This document shows, piece after piece, positions 26,001-38,052 of a stretch of 64,000 nucleotides of DNA. Each line of letters opens with the position of its first letter. Positions within the stretch are counted from its first letter, which is position 1. The notes under the pieces were generated by a model. That model saw nothing but the letters and a program-made list of their open reading frames with translations, did not search any database and was not told the DNA's origin. This stretch comes from Phoebastria nigripes (lineage: Eukaryota > Chordata > Aves > Procellariiformes > Diomedeidae). The DNA lies in assembly GCA_035582835.1 (NCBI GenBank), contig JAYKAV010002553.1:3229940-3293939 (forward strand). Reading direction: 5' to 3'. The position numbers and the translations under genes are program-made.

Positions 26001-26841
26001 CTTTGTAACAAAAGCCTTGTTTCTCATGTTATTTCTGGTAAGTGGATGCTTATGTTACTTGGATCACTTGGACAGGAGAGAAGGTTTAAAATCTTTCTCC
26101 TGCTGCTCTTTTGAGATCACATTAACGTGTAACATAGACAAACTGCAACCCTGTAAAAATCAAGATGTCGCTAGGAGGAGGCCTTTCGGGTATTTTTCGT
26201 CACTAGTTTTCTCTTATTCCCGAGAATGTCCATCCGATGTAGTTATTGGACTTAACAGTATTGTTGTGTACTACGTTGATGTAGCTGAAAAAGCCTGACA
26301 GCAAGAAACTGTGAATAATATTTGTGGCAGTCTCTGAAAACTAGTTTTTCAGTCCAAGTATCATGAAGGAGAATCCCTCTCCCCTACCCCATCCTAGAAA
26401 AGTAATTTTATATTTTGTGTGTATAAAGTTTTAAGAATCAAGTTTCATATTGTACTGAAGTTTAGGTGTCGCTTGGTAAATCTTTGCTGCAGCATATAAT
26501 TGAAGATGAGTAAGGCTTAGTGTGGTAGGGGTCCTGGTGTGGAGTTAATTATCGTACAGTTCTGGTGAGAAAGCCCAACATGTATGAAATGTCCTTTTCT
26601 TTTATTTGGACTTGTAAAATGTAAAAGTGCTTTTTTAGAACTCTGACCTATTACAAACTATTACCTCACTTTCAGCCAGCTGGATCCTCATTCCACAGTG
26701 TTGTAGGCATTATTGTGGCCGTAATGCTTGAGTACAGCTATAGAGTTGAACATTTCCAGTTAGATATTGTAGGGACACGTTTCTGGACCTGTTTTTATTT
26801 TTGTCAAAAGATATTTTATTTTCCAGTCATTCCCTGGGTTG

Positions 26842-26872
<31 letters not shown>

Positions 26873-29800
26873 CTCAAGACAGTTTCCTTTAGAATCTCTC
26901 ATTTTTCCCTGTTACGCAGGAGAAGTTGCTGCATAAGCAATACAGGTATGCCTTTACTTTCTTCTTGTTGCAGAACTCATAATTTGATGCTTGCATTACC
27001 AACCCTATTGCTAGACCTGAAGTTGAACTCTGAATTTTCATGGCAATTGGAAAACAAATGATTTTTAACAAATGCAGGTGTACAGGTAGGATAGTGCCTC
27101 TAGTAAGGGAACATTCAGCTTCTGTGTCTCAAGCAACTCCTATACCACCTTTCCTATACCACCTTTTTTGTAGAGCTTTCCAGTGCTCAAGGATATTCCT
27201 AAACACGGGAGGCAACTGCACATGTGTTTAGACCGGTTGAGAGCAGACAAGGAATAGTCTGTGCTTTGTCTTGTGGCAGGCCGATGTTTGAGTCTAAATA
27301 TTTCTTTCATGAGAACCTGAGAGTACATTGCCTTCCCGTGGAAATTCACAGGAACTGGCATAGTGATTCAGGGACTTTAGGGTTGAGTAAGCTTTGTATA
27401 GATTGGAACAACTTTTCAGTTCTTTTTCAGTTCAATTGCTTTTTATATCATCTGCAACGATTGTTATACAGGCAAAACTGGAATTATCATGTGTTTCTTC
27501 CAGTTTACTTTGAAGTAATGCTCTTAAGATGTCCTTGAGTCTTAGGAGAAGAACACAGTGTCCAAGGAGTGAAGGGAACACTGTGCCCTTCCCTTGTTTC
27601 TCAAAAACAGTGTGGCTACATCTGTAATGTAAAGAGCTCTTTCTTCAGTGAAGACAAAATTTTAACTCTTCAGTGTACGAATGCGTACGCTTATTGCAGT
27701 CCAAACTCTTACGAAGGCAAACTTAGTAACCTGTACTGAAAGCTCTGTCACAATATTTTAAATATCTTAAATTCTCTGCCAAATGCTAGAGGTAGAATGG
27801 GAAGGGTTGTTTCCCTCATTTTCATGAGGATCAGAAACTTCTAGGTTTTCCCCCGCAAATGTTTCAGAAACTAAATGTAATTTCAGTCTAGGTCAATGTT
27901 GCTTTTTCTTGGCACCAGTAGATAATGTTGACTAATACTGCTTTAAAAAAGCTGTACCTAAAAAAATTTGAGACTAGTTTTGGTATTATAAAGGTTTCCA
28001 CTTGATCTCGAATTACATAAAAAACCCCTCCGTAATTAGAACTTTCAGAAACCTGAAAATCTGCGCTGCTAGTTATATGCAGTTCTGTTGGATGTAGCAA
28101 ATACAATAACCACTAGAGTTATTCATTTCTAATTATCCAGTGTATAAACACGATGTACTGTGATGTACTAAGCAGAGAGATATTGCAGACTCAAAATAAT
28201 CTGTAGATGCACTCCACACATACCAGAAAAAACTGTAAATAGTTACAGGATTCCAGTGTCCATCTCTCTCCCTCTCTCCTGTTCTTGCTTTGACTGGGGC
28301 CAAGTCTCTATACCAGTATTACAGCAGCAGTTTTGGACTTCATGTCCTATCGAATTATGCCTATATTCAGGTATTGTCATGAAAACCTTCAGATTAAGAG
28401 AGCTTTATTTAATCGTCACAAAAATCTCTTAGCCTGGTTGCAAAATCAATTTTCCTGGGCGACTTACTAGGAGGAAGGATTTTTTTCGGCCTGTCCAGGG
28501 CATTTCATGCACCTTCTTAAAAACAAACATCCCCACCTCTGCCCCTGTGCTTGTCTCTACTGAATTGGTAAGTATACTTCAGAAGGACTTAAGATGATAA
28601 CTCTACCTGATGGAGCAGGGATTAGGACACAGACTTCATTCTGGCTGGAGCAGGAAAAGTTAATGTCAGAAAACAATTTCTATAGTCATCACCTAGTACA
28701 GTCTAACTTAATGTTTTTTCCTACTTGGAAATAATGAAGACACTACTACAGCTACTAATACAGTTTATCAACTACTTGGTGCTACATTTCTCAAATATTT
28801 TTGCAGATAATATTTTTTATGCCTGCATGAAAGCATGTAAACTTTACTGTCACTATAAAAAGCACTTGTCTGACCTATTCTAAAGTACCAGAAAAGGGAT
28901 AAATAACTGCAGCACTTTTTCTGTTACAATGCCAGAGTCTTAATTAAATCTGGTCTTCAGGTTATGAGATATTTTAAATGTACAATCTAGGATCATTAAT
29001 GGCTTTTCAGGTCAGATCACAAGTTTCTTGGGATACTCATCTGTCTTTTAAAGACTAGTACAACAAAATATTCTGAAGTTCAGGCAGGGGATGTATATAT
29101 ACATGCCTGGTATTTTTAACTTATCATTTCAATAGGCCATTTCAGGGCTTGACATTTGGAATCTGGGATGATGGGTAGGGAAAGGGAAGTTTCCCAAACT
29201 GAAAAATCATTTTGGACCATTGTTTAATGTTCAGTTTGAAAACTATATCACAAGGAAAATGGGTAGGGATTCTTTCTCCCTTACGCCTTCAGGGAATGAG
29301 TAGTATTTAGAATCTCTGGCTGAAATTCAAGCCTTTTTACCATGTAAATTTTTAATATAAACTCATTGACATGCTTTTTACATCTGAGGACTGAAAATGG
29401 ATCTTAATGTTTAAGTTGTGGAACGGTATATTTCTTAAATGAAGGGGGAACATTTAAAAAAAAAAAATAGATTAGAATACCAGCATTAGTGAGCTTAAGG
29501 AATTTTAGTATGTAATAGCAAAGTATAGCAAAGTATTTGATTAAAAAAATTAATCTTGAATTGCTAGTCTGTAACTAGGTGCATTCTAATTTAGCAGGTG
29601 AATATTCTTTACTTATCGATATATGATGGGCTTTTTGCAAATAGAAACCTTTATCTAAGTCCCATGTGTTGCTTGTACTGATGGGATGTATGCTTACAGC
29701 AGCTTACTGCTGCTTTAAAATGTATAAAATATGTTTTGAGTGTTTGCTCATAACTCTTTCTAACCTCCACTTGTTAAATTGTCAGACATTGGTATTTTAT

Positions 29801-30171
29801 CAGTCCGCAATGTAAGTTTAAACTAATGTTCTTAGGAATCCAACTTGTACACACACTGTTTAAAAACCCTCAGGGACAGTTTACACACTATCCTCACTCA
29901 ATTCAGGTACTTGTACTCTCTTCTTAAACCTAGCAGTGACTTGTATTTTGTTTTGCTTTTCTTTTGACGTGCTGATAGCACATCCTTGATGAATGTCAAC
30001 TTAAAACTCAGTTCAGGTATCCAGGTATAACTCAGCCAAACGGATTTTAAAGCTGCATATTTACTCTCCAGCACACAGTGCCTCAGACACTTATAGTGGC
30101 ATTCTGTATATTCAGTTATTACTACTGAGCAGATCGCGTGGGGGTTCCTGGTATGTATTGTAAGAAATTCC

Positions 30172-30228
30172 TATGTATATTATATAATATGTATTATATT
30201 ATATACATATATAGTATATATGTTATCT
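30172..30228 (+). repeat. AT-rich alternating repeat
   Basis: TATAT/ATATA alternation with partial self-complementarity, for example TATATTATATAATATG. It could form an AU hairpin in the 3' UTR. Confidence 0.7.
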
Positions 30229-31446
30229 TAAACTTATATATTTTAAAATGCCACTACTAGCCAGCGCAGCTAAAAATGAAATACATTCCCAACTGCTTCT
30301 GCGAACAGCAGAGGCAGCTTCTTAACGTGGCTCTTGCTTCTCTCTCACCGTAACTACTTCTAACCTCAAGCACGGGTCCTTGGCTGTCTGACCTCTACAC
30401 TCTAGTTATGCAATGTCCTTAGAGAATTCTGTGCACTGGCCACTGTGATGGAAACCAATGGGCCGGGAGTGCTTTGAGTTTATTAGTAATTGTTCTGCCA
30501 AAGTTGGTGTTTGTATGACAAGCGTGTAAACCTGTCAGGTAATCAGCAGAGGTCCAAGTTGGTAACGGTGTACGTAATCGCTTCCACCTAATTGGTAGGA
30601 CCAGAGCCTCAGCAGGAGTCTCCTCTGTAATGCTGAGCACTAATTCAGAATGTGTTGGCACTTAACATCTGTAGTGATGGGCCTCCGTGCTGCGCTCGCG
30701 AGGAGGAGAAACTTTAAAGTAAAATCTGCTGTTCTGCTCTCGCAGTGATCTGTTGGCAGTCGCAAGTCAGCAACACCTCTGCTTTATTATTTGACACTTT
30801 ACATCTAAAAAGTCTTCTCCTTCTATTTATGTAACCCATAGTCTTTGAAGAGTATGGAAAAATGGCATTTCTCTCTGACCTCTAGAAGTTCAAGTGTCAT
30901 GGGAAAAAACAAAAAAAAAACANAAAAAAAAAAAACAAAAAAAAAAAAACAGGAACCCCCCCCTTTACTCTTATGGACCTCATTTCAATATACTGTTTAC
31001 AGTTTGACGGAATTGTATAATTTAATATTTCTCTTGTACTGTAGTTTATATTTATTTACAGATTTTTTTTGTACTGTGTGATTTGAATTTTTTTGTTCCT
31101 TGCTATGATCAATGTTTTATGTAGTAGAGCACTTATGATCACAAATTAAGGTTTTTGGTTTGATTGCACTACATTAATTTTTTTTAATGCAGTTCTGATT
31201 TTTTGACTGGACTAAATAAGCTGTGTCTTAATGTATGTGATAAGTACTTTTAAATTTTTATTTCATGTGGTCCATTTATTTTTTGCATTGTATGTCAAAG
31301 CGCTAATTCTCTTGTTGTGCATGTGTAAGATTTAATGGCTCCATTGTATTATTTGACCATGTCATTTTGGAAACACATTCCCAGCTGTAACGTTGTGTAT
31401 GGTAGTTTTCACTGGATGCTAGACTTTTCAAAACCACTATTCTTCT

Positions 31447-31452
31447 AATAAA
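31447..31452 (+). promoter_or_regulatory. Poly(A) signal AATAAA, end of short LCOR
   Basis: Canonical hexamer followed within 25-60 bp by a GT-rich stretch (TTCTGTTGTTTCTAGTGTGC). Base composition and CpG frequency change just downstream, consistent with a transcript end here. Confidence 0.65.
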
Positions 31453-32584
31453 TTTTGTTGTGAAAAACTTTAAGGGGTTCCAATTCTGTTGTTTCTAGTG
31501 TGCTTTCTAAATGCCCACACTAATCACCCGAGGTTATGAAATGCAAACTATTACAAATTGAGAGAAGCAGGGGAGGAAGTGAAAATAGAAGGTAAAGCAA
31601 ATTCTGGCCGAAGGATCGAGCTTTGGAATCTCCGTACTCCGTTTGTTTCTTGTCCTAAATAGGATTGGGTAGGGAATACACGTGAAAGCTGAAACGCTGT
31701 CTCGTAGCAGCCCGGTCTCATGAACTCCTGTANTCTAATTTGCTCTTCCCTACTGCCGCCTTAATTTCTTGAATGGTAAATAATTTATCCGGTGAAGAAC
31801 GAACAGTCTCTTGGGGTGGAGCGGGAAGTGATGTAGGCTTGTTCGTTGAGCACTTAGTAATGAGTCAAGGTAGGAACGGTGGTAATAAAAGCCGAGCTGG
31901 AGACCCTGGCCGTTGCCTTGTGCAGTTCGGTTTGGCTTGCGTGTGCAGTCTCGTGTGTGCTGTCGGTTCGGTAGCAGGGCAGTGTGCCTTTTTGAGCAGC
32001 TGGGTTGTGTACCAGAGGAGACGGGGCCAGGTGGAGGGAGGTTGCGTAGCTGCTTGCTTGCTCCAGTAGGCACCGGTGTTGCTTTTATTCTCTCTGCGAC
32101 CACCAGCTCTCCCTCTACAGAGGGGCCGGTCCCCAGCTCCCAATTAACATACGGAAAGCTCCGGTGACTGTCCTGCTGTCNTCCTGCACAGGGGCACAAG
32201 GAAAACTCAGCAGCTGCACCACGCTTCAGCTGGTCCTTGTTTGAGGCCCATGTTTGCTTTCTCGCACCCATACTTTGGGTTGAACTACTTTTGATGTTAT
32301 GCATTATTGATACCGAAATGCTGAATACTAAAAAGTAGGTTACAGTAAGTGGTGTATAATGGAACCCACATGAGTTTAGGCATTTCTGCTAACNGTTGTG
32401 TTCAGTCCTAGGATGATTTTTGAGAGTGATGCATAGGGATTTCCTCGCTTTAGGAAAATTTATAGTGCTGCACACTGTCTAGCCCAGGTTTCTTTTCTCC
32501 TGAGAAATTGCCTTTCTCAGCTTGTGCTATTGAAAAGTAGGTAATTTAGGGTTTGCATTTGCTAACATGATTTCTCAGTGCCTT

Positions 32585-32621
<37 letters not shown>

Positions 32622-33677
32622 GATCCTTTGATAACTGTTGCATTGCAAACTAACTTGTATTCTTTGTATACTAATACTGGCATTAAAAACAAAAAGCAAA
32701 ATGGTAAGGTATCTGGGTGTTGTCATTGGTTTAGCTTTACTGAGCAAATCTCTTTTAAATAAAAAACTTGGTTTGACTAGAGACTACATCTTACACTTAG
32801 TCGGGAATAGTAAGTCTTTATGTGTAAATAGCTTGAAAGCCTTGTGCTGTAAACTAGCATTTATCGTATTTTTTTCTGTATGTCTGAATACATCTGTCAA
32901 ATCTATGAAAATAGCCTTTGAAAGTGATGAACCATATTCCCATCTGCCATTCTTTAGGATGTATTACACTCTGCAAGCTTTTCCCAGAACATTTTTAATC
33001 GACACTTTTAGTCCTGTGATTATCAGAAATACCAAGTTTTTCTGGGTTTCCTGGAGGACTTGCTGATGGTCCTGCACTGTTAAGCAGAGGTTATTCAGAC
33101 TTAAAGGAACACAATCTCGAATTCTTCTTTTAAAGCTGTTTTCTGTAATACAAATATGTATCATGATGAGAGTGCACAAGATGTTGCACCCAGATCCAGA
33201 AAGAAGCATCCGTGCTGTGTTGTAGAAGTAGCAAAGAAACATAATTAGCCCTGTTAGGCAGCTTAAAAAGTCTTCTGCTAATTTGCCTCAGTGTGTTTTG
33301 ACTCAGGATGGGTTTTGAGCTGCTCCAGTTTGTTATTGGAAGAGGCAGCTGCCTCTTCTGAACCTGCAGGAGCATATCTGGTCACCTTCTGAAGTAACAG
33401 ATCCCTTCATGGAGTAGCAGTGGACTGTACCCCCACATACACTTGGGTCACTGGCTACGATCCAGATACTCTAGCAGATGTGAAATGAGAGGCTCTGCTG
33501 ATCGCTCTTCTGTGAGAATGTGTGCTTCTGTGAAGGGAAGGGCAGAAAGCTTCAGGTCACTACCTGCAAGCGTTGGGATTAATACTAGACATGAAAGTAG
33601 ACGACTCCCTGACCTCAGCGGGAAGGATTTGAAACACTCTTGTGTAGGAAATCAACTTAAGTTTTGTGAATGAAGCT

Positions 33678-33880
33678 GATTTAATTAAGGAAATTCCTGA
33701 GCATCACAATTTCATCTTCTTGTGCAACCAAAACTGAGTCCTTGTTCCGTGGCTGCTCAGGGTCAAACAGCAGCAATGCAAAGCTTGCTCTGGTGTCCTC
33801 AGTGAGGCGGATCACCAGTGGCTTTCCTGCCTGAGCGTGCTGAGCTCTCTCATTTCCTAAGAGGCCCAACAAAAGTGGGT
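33678..33880 (-). other. Candidate minus-strand terminal exon
   Basis: On the minus strand a strong pyrimidine tract with AG at 33882-33881 is followed by an open frame of about 66 codons ending at TAA. The peptide reads as ordered protein (KPLVIRLTEDTRASFALLLF, then QEDEIVMLRNFLN) rather than low complexity. A minus-strand ATTAAA overlaps the stop region. I cannot assign a family. It could be the last exon of an unrecognised nested gene, a decayed gene copy, or chance. Confidence 0.25.
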
Positions 33881-36362
33881 CTGGGGGGAGGGGGAGGATT
33901 TAAATCCCAATTCAGGAAGATACTTCAGCAAATCACTAATTGCTTAATCTGCCAACTCGGCTCTGGCAGATGCCCAGCCACGGGTACTTGCTGAACTGTG
34001 GTTTTAACTGGAAGCGAGTAGCAGGTTCTTGGACCAGTTTAGGAATGTGGTTCATGTACAGAGTAACAGGTACAGACCAAAAGCAATTTCAAAAACAGAG
34101 CTTGAAGTGTTAGGGGCAAATCCAGGAATATGGAGTTTGATACAGTGAAGATGGCAAAGAGATTAAAATAAAAGTTGATCTTTTCAATATAGTTATTCTT
34201 AAGACACTTTAATACATGTTACAATGCTGGGAGGATCCCATATAACACCGTTTGTGGGAGTACTGTTTGCCCTGATCCTGATCCACCCTTATTTGATGCA
34301 GCCTCTGTGACGTAAAATCCAAGACGTTCTCAATTGTCAAGAAGGAAATTCAGAAGAAATCTGAATGACTTCACCCGTGTGAATTATGAATTAAGTTCCT
34401 TCTTGCCCGCCTCACCAAAAACCCCAGACAGCACAACCTTTAAAAGCTCTCTTTTAGTATCATGAAGAGGGAGCACAAAACAATTGCATCTTATTTTTAC
34501 AGGTCACTTTTAAAGTATCAGAATTTACAGGTTGCGTTTGAAAGAAAACTTCTGAAGTCTTCTCTTGCCTCCTCCTGCTCTGCGGGTGTCGTGCAGCTCT
34601 GCAGGAGGCCTACTGAGTACACACGTGACTAAAAGGCAGATTTTTGTACGAGGTGGCTACAGCTCAAATCTCCAGGAATTGTTTAAAAGCTCAGCTAAAA
34701 TAAGGAGTGCTGAAGGTATATTTCAGAGTGTAGAAATATAGGCACTGCTGCCTAAAAATGCAAAGGTCACTTGTATGAAAATACAGCTGCATCTCCCCAA
34801 GGGACCGACCGGAGTCTCGGGCTGTGACCTACCGCGCGCCCGCAGTAACGCAGTGAAGGACAGGGCAGAGACTTCAGCTGCAGCCTGCGCGAGCCTGCTG
34901 CGGAGCCAGCGACAGGCTTCTCCCAGCCCGTGCTGAGGCCCCTGCCGTTTCTCCCGTGCTGCTGTTACTTGGGCTAGCTCGGTCACAGCTTGCATGCCCA
35001 CCTGTGCTGGACTCCTGCCTCCAGGTGCAGATCAGACAGACATGTGCTGACAGGAGGAGTGGTTTGTCTGTACAGGGTTATCGGCAAACTGTCTGTAAAA
35101 ATGATAGTGCTAAATAGGCAGTTTTGTTACACCTGCTAAGATTGGGTGTTTTGGGGGGTTTTTTTGCTGCCGTGCACCAGGATCCCATCATCACGTGTCC
35201 CAGATCCCTCCTGCCCAGCTAATAAAGTGTAGGGCTTGCTTAACTCGTTTTGGAATGACATTCCTAACTTTGACAGGGGCTTTCATGGTTTCCTTTCTTA
35301 AAGCCGAGCCTTTGACTGTGCTTTTCTTCTCACTGAGCTTTAGAGGAAGGCTCTGACACTAATTGTTGAAAGTTACTCTGGCTCTGCAGGGGAAAAACTG
35401 ACACTAGGAGAAGCTGAACAGCTTCCCCACACATGTGAAGTGGTTTTCATACACACAGCTGATGCTGTGCTGGGACCCTTGCTGTAATCTAAGCCTGAGG
35501 TGCTTGCTTGGAGAATCCAGTCATTTCTGCCATGTTCCCCTTTTAGGTGAAGATGGTGGTATAGTTTTGGGTTTGGTTTGGTTTTTTTTTTTCCAGATGT
35601 TATGCTGTGGTCATATCTTCCTGAGATTTCTTTCAGGTCTTTAAAGCAAGTAGCTGTGTTTGAGGTGCTAGCAGTGGTTTAAAACAAGCTATTTGACTTC
35701 GAAAGGAGATTGTAAAATAAGACTGTAGGATTCTGGTTTTGCATAAGAAGCTTTCCTAACAAATGTACTCTGCTTGTACAGAAATACAAGCGTTCTTCTG
35801 ATTTCTAGCCATCAAACAAACCAAGATGTGAAAGCTAAACCAGCTTGCTCAGTACCTGAAGTGTGTTCGCCAATAACAAAGTTCTCGTCGGACCGTGGTG
35901 ACAGCTACCTAACCTCACTGCTCGCCAGAGGTCTGCCTAGCTGTAATTCAGTGAGCTTTGCTGCTGCTGCATAAAAAAAAGTAGATTTTTGCTCCTGTTT
36001 CAGGACCTGTGTTGGCTTTTCTCTAATAGACAGACCGTGTGTACAGTAAGGGTGGCTGCTCGACTGCTCTTCAATTCTAGCCTTCTTGCCTACACCTGTC
36101 CCTTATGTCGGTGCCTTTACTTTTGTTTGAGTGTAGACTGGATTGCTGATTGATAACAGCAAAAAGAACATAGCCCTGGCTTTAAAAGAAATACACCTTG
36201 CAGCTCCTTTAATGATCTTATTATTAAATTAGGAATAATAATTAATAACAAAGCTTAAAATCAATGTAGCCTCGCACAAAGCGACAAAGGTAGTGACTTA
36301 GTGCTGGCAAAGAGCAGGTTGATGAGGTTTGGGTTTTGGCTGTTTCATCTGTTCTTTTACAG

Positions 36363-36570
36363 CTCCCAAGTGAAAAAAAGGACTTTCCTCACGAGATTAA
36401 TAAGAGTAGCGAGGCCTCAGCAGGACAACAGGGAATCTGGCACTCAGCCTTTCGTGGCTCAAAAATCCCCACAGCATACATGGTTTGGGCTCTGGCGTCG
36501 CCATCTGAATGCACGAGGCACTGCGAGGAGGATTTTTCAGAGCTGGTTTTGCTGTGATTTCTGGGGGTAG
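36363..36570 (+). other. Candidate third alternative last exon of LCOR
   Basis: A pyrimidine-rich stretch ending TGTTCTTTTACAG (AG 36361-36362) is followed by 208 bases that continue the LCOR frame from the donor at 18893. That gives 68 extra residues (GSQVKKRTFLTRLIRVARP at the start, RRIFQSWFCCDFWG at the end) and TAG at 36568-36570. AATAAA follows at 36718-36723. Other frames are also fairly open here, so coding is unproven. Confidence 0.25.
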
Positions 36571-36717
36571 TCCCATTCTGTATTTCTCTGGTCATGTAAA
36601 GCACAGTAAAAACGCCAACATCTTGTTAGTGCTGTGATCTCGTTACCACCACATGGTTAAGCGTGAGTTCATTTCTCTGAGCTTTCAGGGTTTGCGTAGT
36701 GCACTTACTGTTAATAC

Positions 36718-36723
36718 AATAAA
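36718..36723 (+). promoter_or_regulatory. AATAAA downstream of candidate exon
   Basis: Canonical poly(A) hexamer about 150 bp after the stop of the candidate terminal exon at 36363. The GT-rich downstream element is only moderate. Confidence 0.3.
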
Positions 36724-38012
36724 AAACGTCTGCGGTAGAGGAGATCCGCGAGTGCTTGATGGGCAGCATGTGCTAATGGGTCATCATTGCTTTAGTTTCC
36801 TCTGCGAAGGTTAGGGACTCATTTTCCTGCTGGTGGGAGCAGTGGGACCAGGGAGGTGCAGAAGTCAGAGGGAGGCAATCTGTGGAGGCATCTCGGGGGG
36901 GGATCTGCCTGGCTGCGGGTGAGGAGTGATGAGTCACTTCTGCTTTTTCCAAGGGATCTGTTCCTTCGCAGGCATAAGCCGTTGTTGATAATTTTTTTCC
37001 TTTTATTTTTCCCTTTATGTCAAACCAGCAATTGATGGGTTTTGTCCCCAGTATAAAGAAACAAACAATAGCTATCATTATGCTGCAGGAAGGAAAATTG
37101 CACAGAGATAAAGTACATTTTAACTGTGGCATCCAATTATAAAGGGTAAACTGCTAAAATCGAGGAGGCTTTAAATATGGTGAATAACCCTAAAGAAAAC
37201 TGGGTGCATTATTGGTGATGGCATGTTACATGCTAAGCAAGGTGTAGTTCCTTGCCTCAGTTTGCCACGTAGCTGGACAAATATTTGATGCCTGGGGGAG
37301 ATGGGACCTTTTTCAGTGGACATTAGCCGTGGTCGGATGAGGTTTGTATTTGTTAGTCTTCCTTTAGCATTGAGATGTGTGACAATATAAACAAAGTAGA
37401 AAAATAATTGTGGGCTGGGATACCAAGGTGAATTTTTGAGAGAAGAATAGACTTTCTTAAGAGGGGGAGGAAGGACAATAGTGTGTAATGGCAAGGTTTA
37501 AGAAAAAAAAAAAAAAGTGATGTGAGGGATGTGCAGAAATGGAAGGATGAGAGGTTTGAGCTGAAGGGGAGGGCTGTGCATTAGTGCAGAGGAAACCTCT
37601 CCCCACTGGCATGCATAGAGACATTTCCTGCCTTATGTTTTGGTTTCTTAATAGTTATCTGACTATAAAATTAACCTACATCATTTAATGGTAGTTGAAT
37701 GGCAGTTAAATTAACCCACTTTCAAAATAGAGCTTACCTAGCCCGTCAGCTCTGAGACAGTGTCGTCCCCAGGCATCCGGGGCTGCAATCTGCGTCTCTG
37801 CCTTAACCTATTTCCCAAGCAGCCAGCCAAAATGGTGCGTCAGAAACAGGGTTTGCTGCTCAGCCTGGCAGCTGACAGAGAATATGGACACGTGTCAAAC
37901 CGCTAATTCATATTTCACTAGACATTTTCATGCAAGGAGGTATAGCATCGGCACATGGGGAACGCTGCCGTTAGGAGTTGTGATACTGTTTCTATTAACA
38001 GCATGGCCTTGA

Positions 38013-38052
38013 TTATCTGAGGCCCAATTATCTGAATCTCCAGGTTATCTGA
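38013..38052 (+). promoter_or_regulatory. Three spaced TTATCTGA (GATA-type) motifs
   Basis: Identical TTATCTGA octamers at 38013, 38028 and 38045, and a fourth at 37655. The reverse complement TCAGATAA fits the GATA-factor core. The surrounding 37640-38080 is AT-rich with TAAT homeodomain-like cores and few repeats. It could be an enhancer; no test is possible here. Confidence 0.35.

Larger units (their letters stand above)
22783..31470 (+). other. LCOR: Short LCOR 3' UTR (predicted, about 8.7 kb)
   Basis: There is no convincing coding sequence from the TAG at 22782 to a strong poly(A) signal at 31447. The sequence is AT-rich and UTR-like. It has three exact Pumilio-type TGTAHATA sites (25176, 28234, 29092), T runs at 23008-23050 and 26840-26865, an A run at 24908-24924, an AT repeat at 30172-30228, and earlier AATAAA signals at 24838 and 25592 that could give shorter UTRs. 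The open frames at 25900-26298 and 27224-27538 look random. The full UTR extent is inferred from signals, not from transcripts. Confidence 0.65.
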
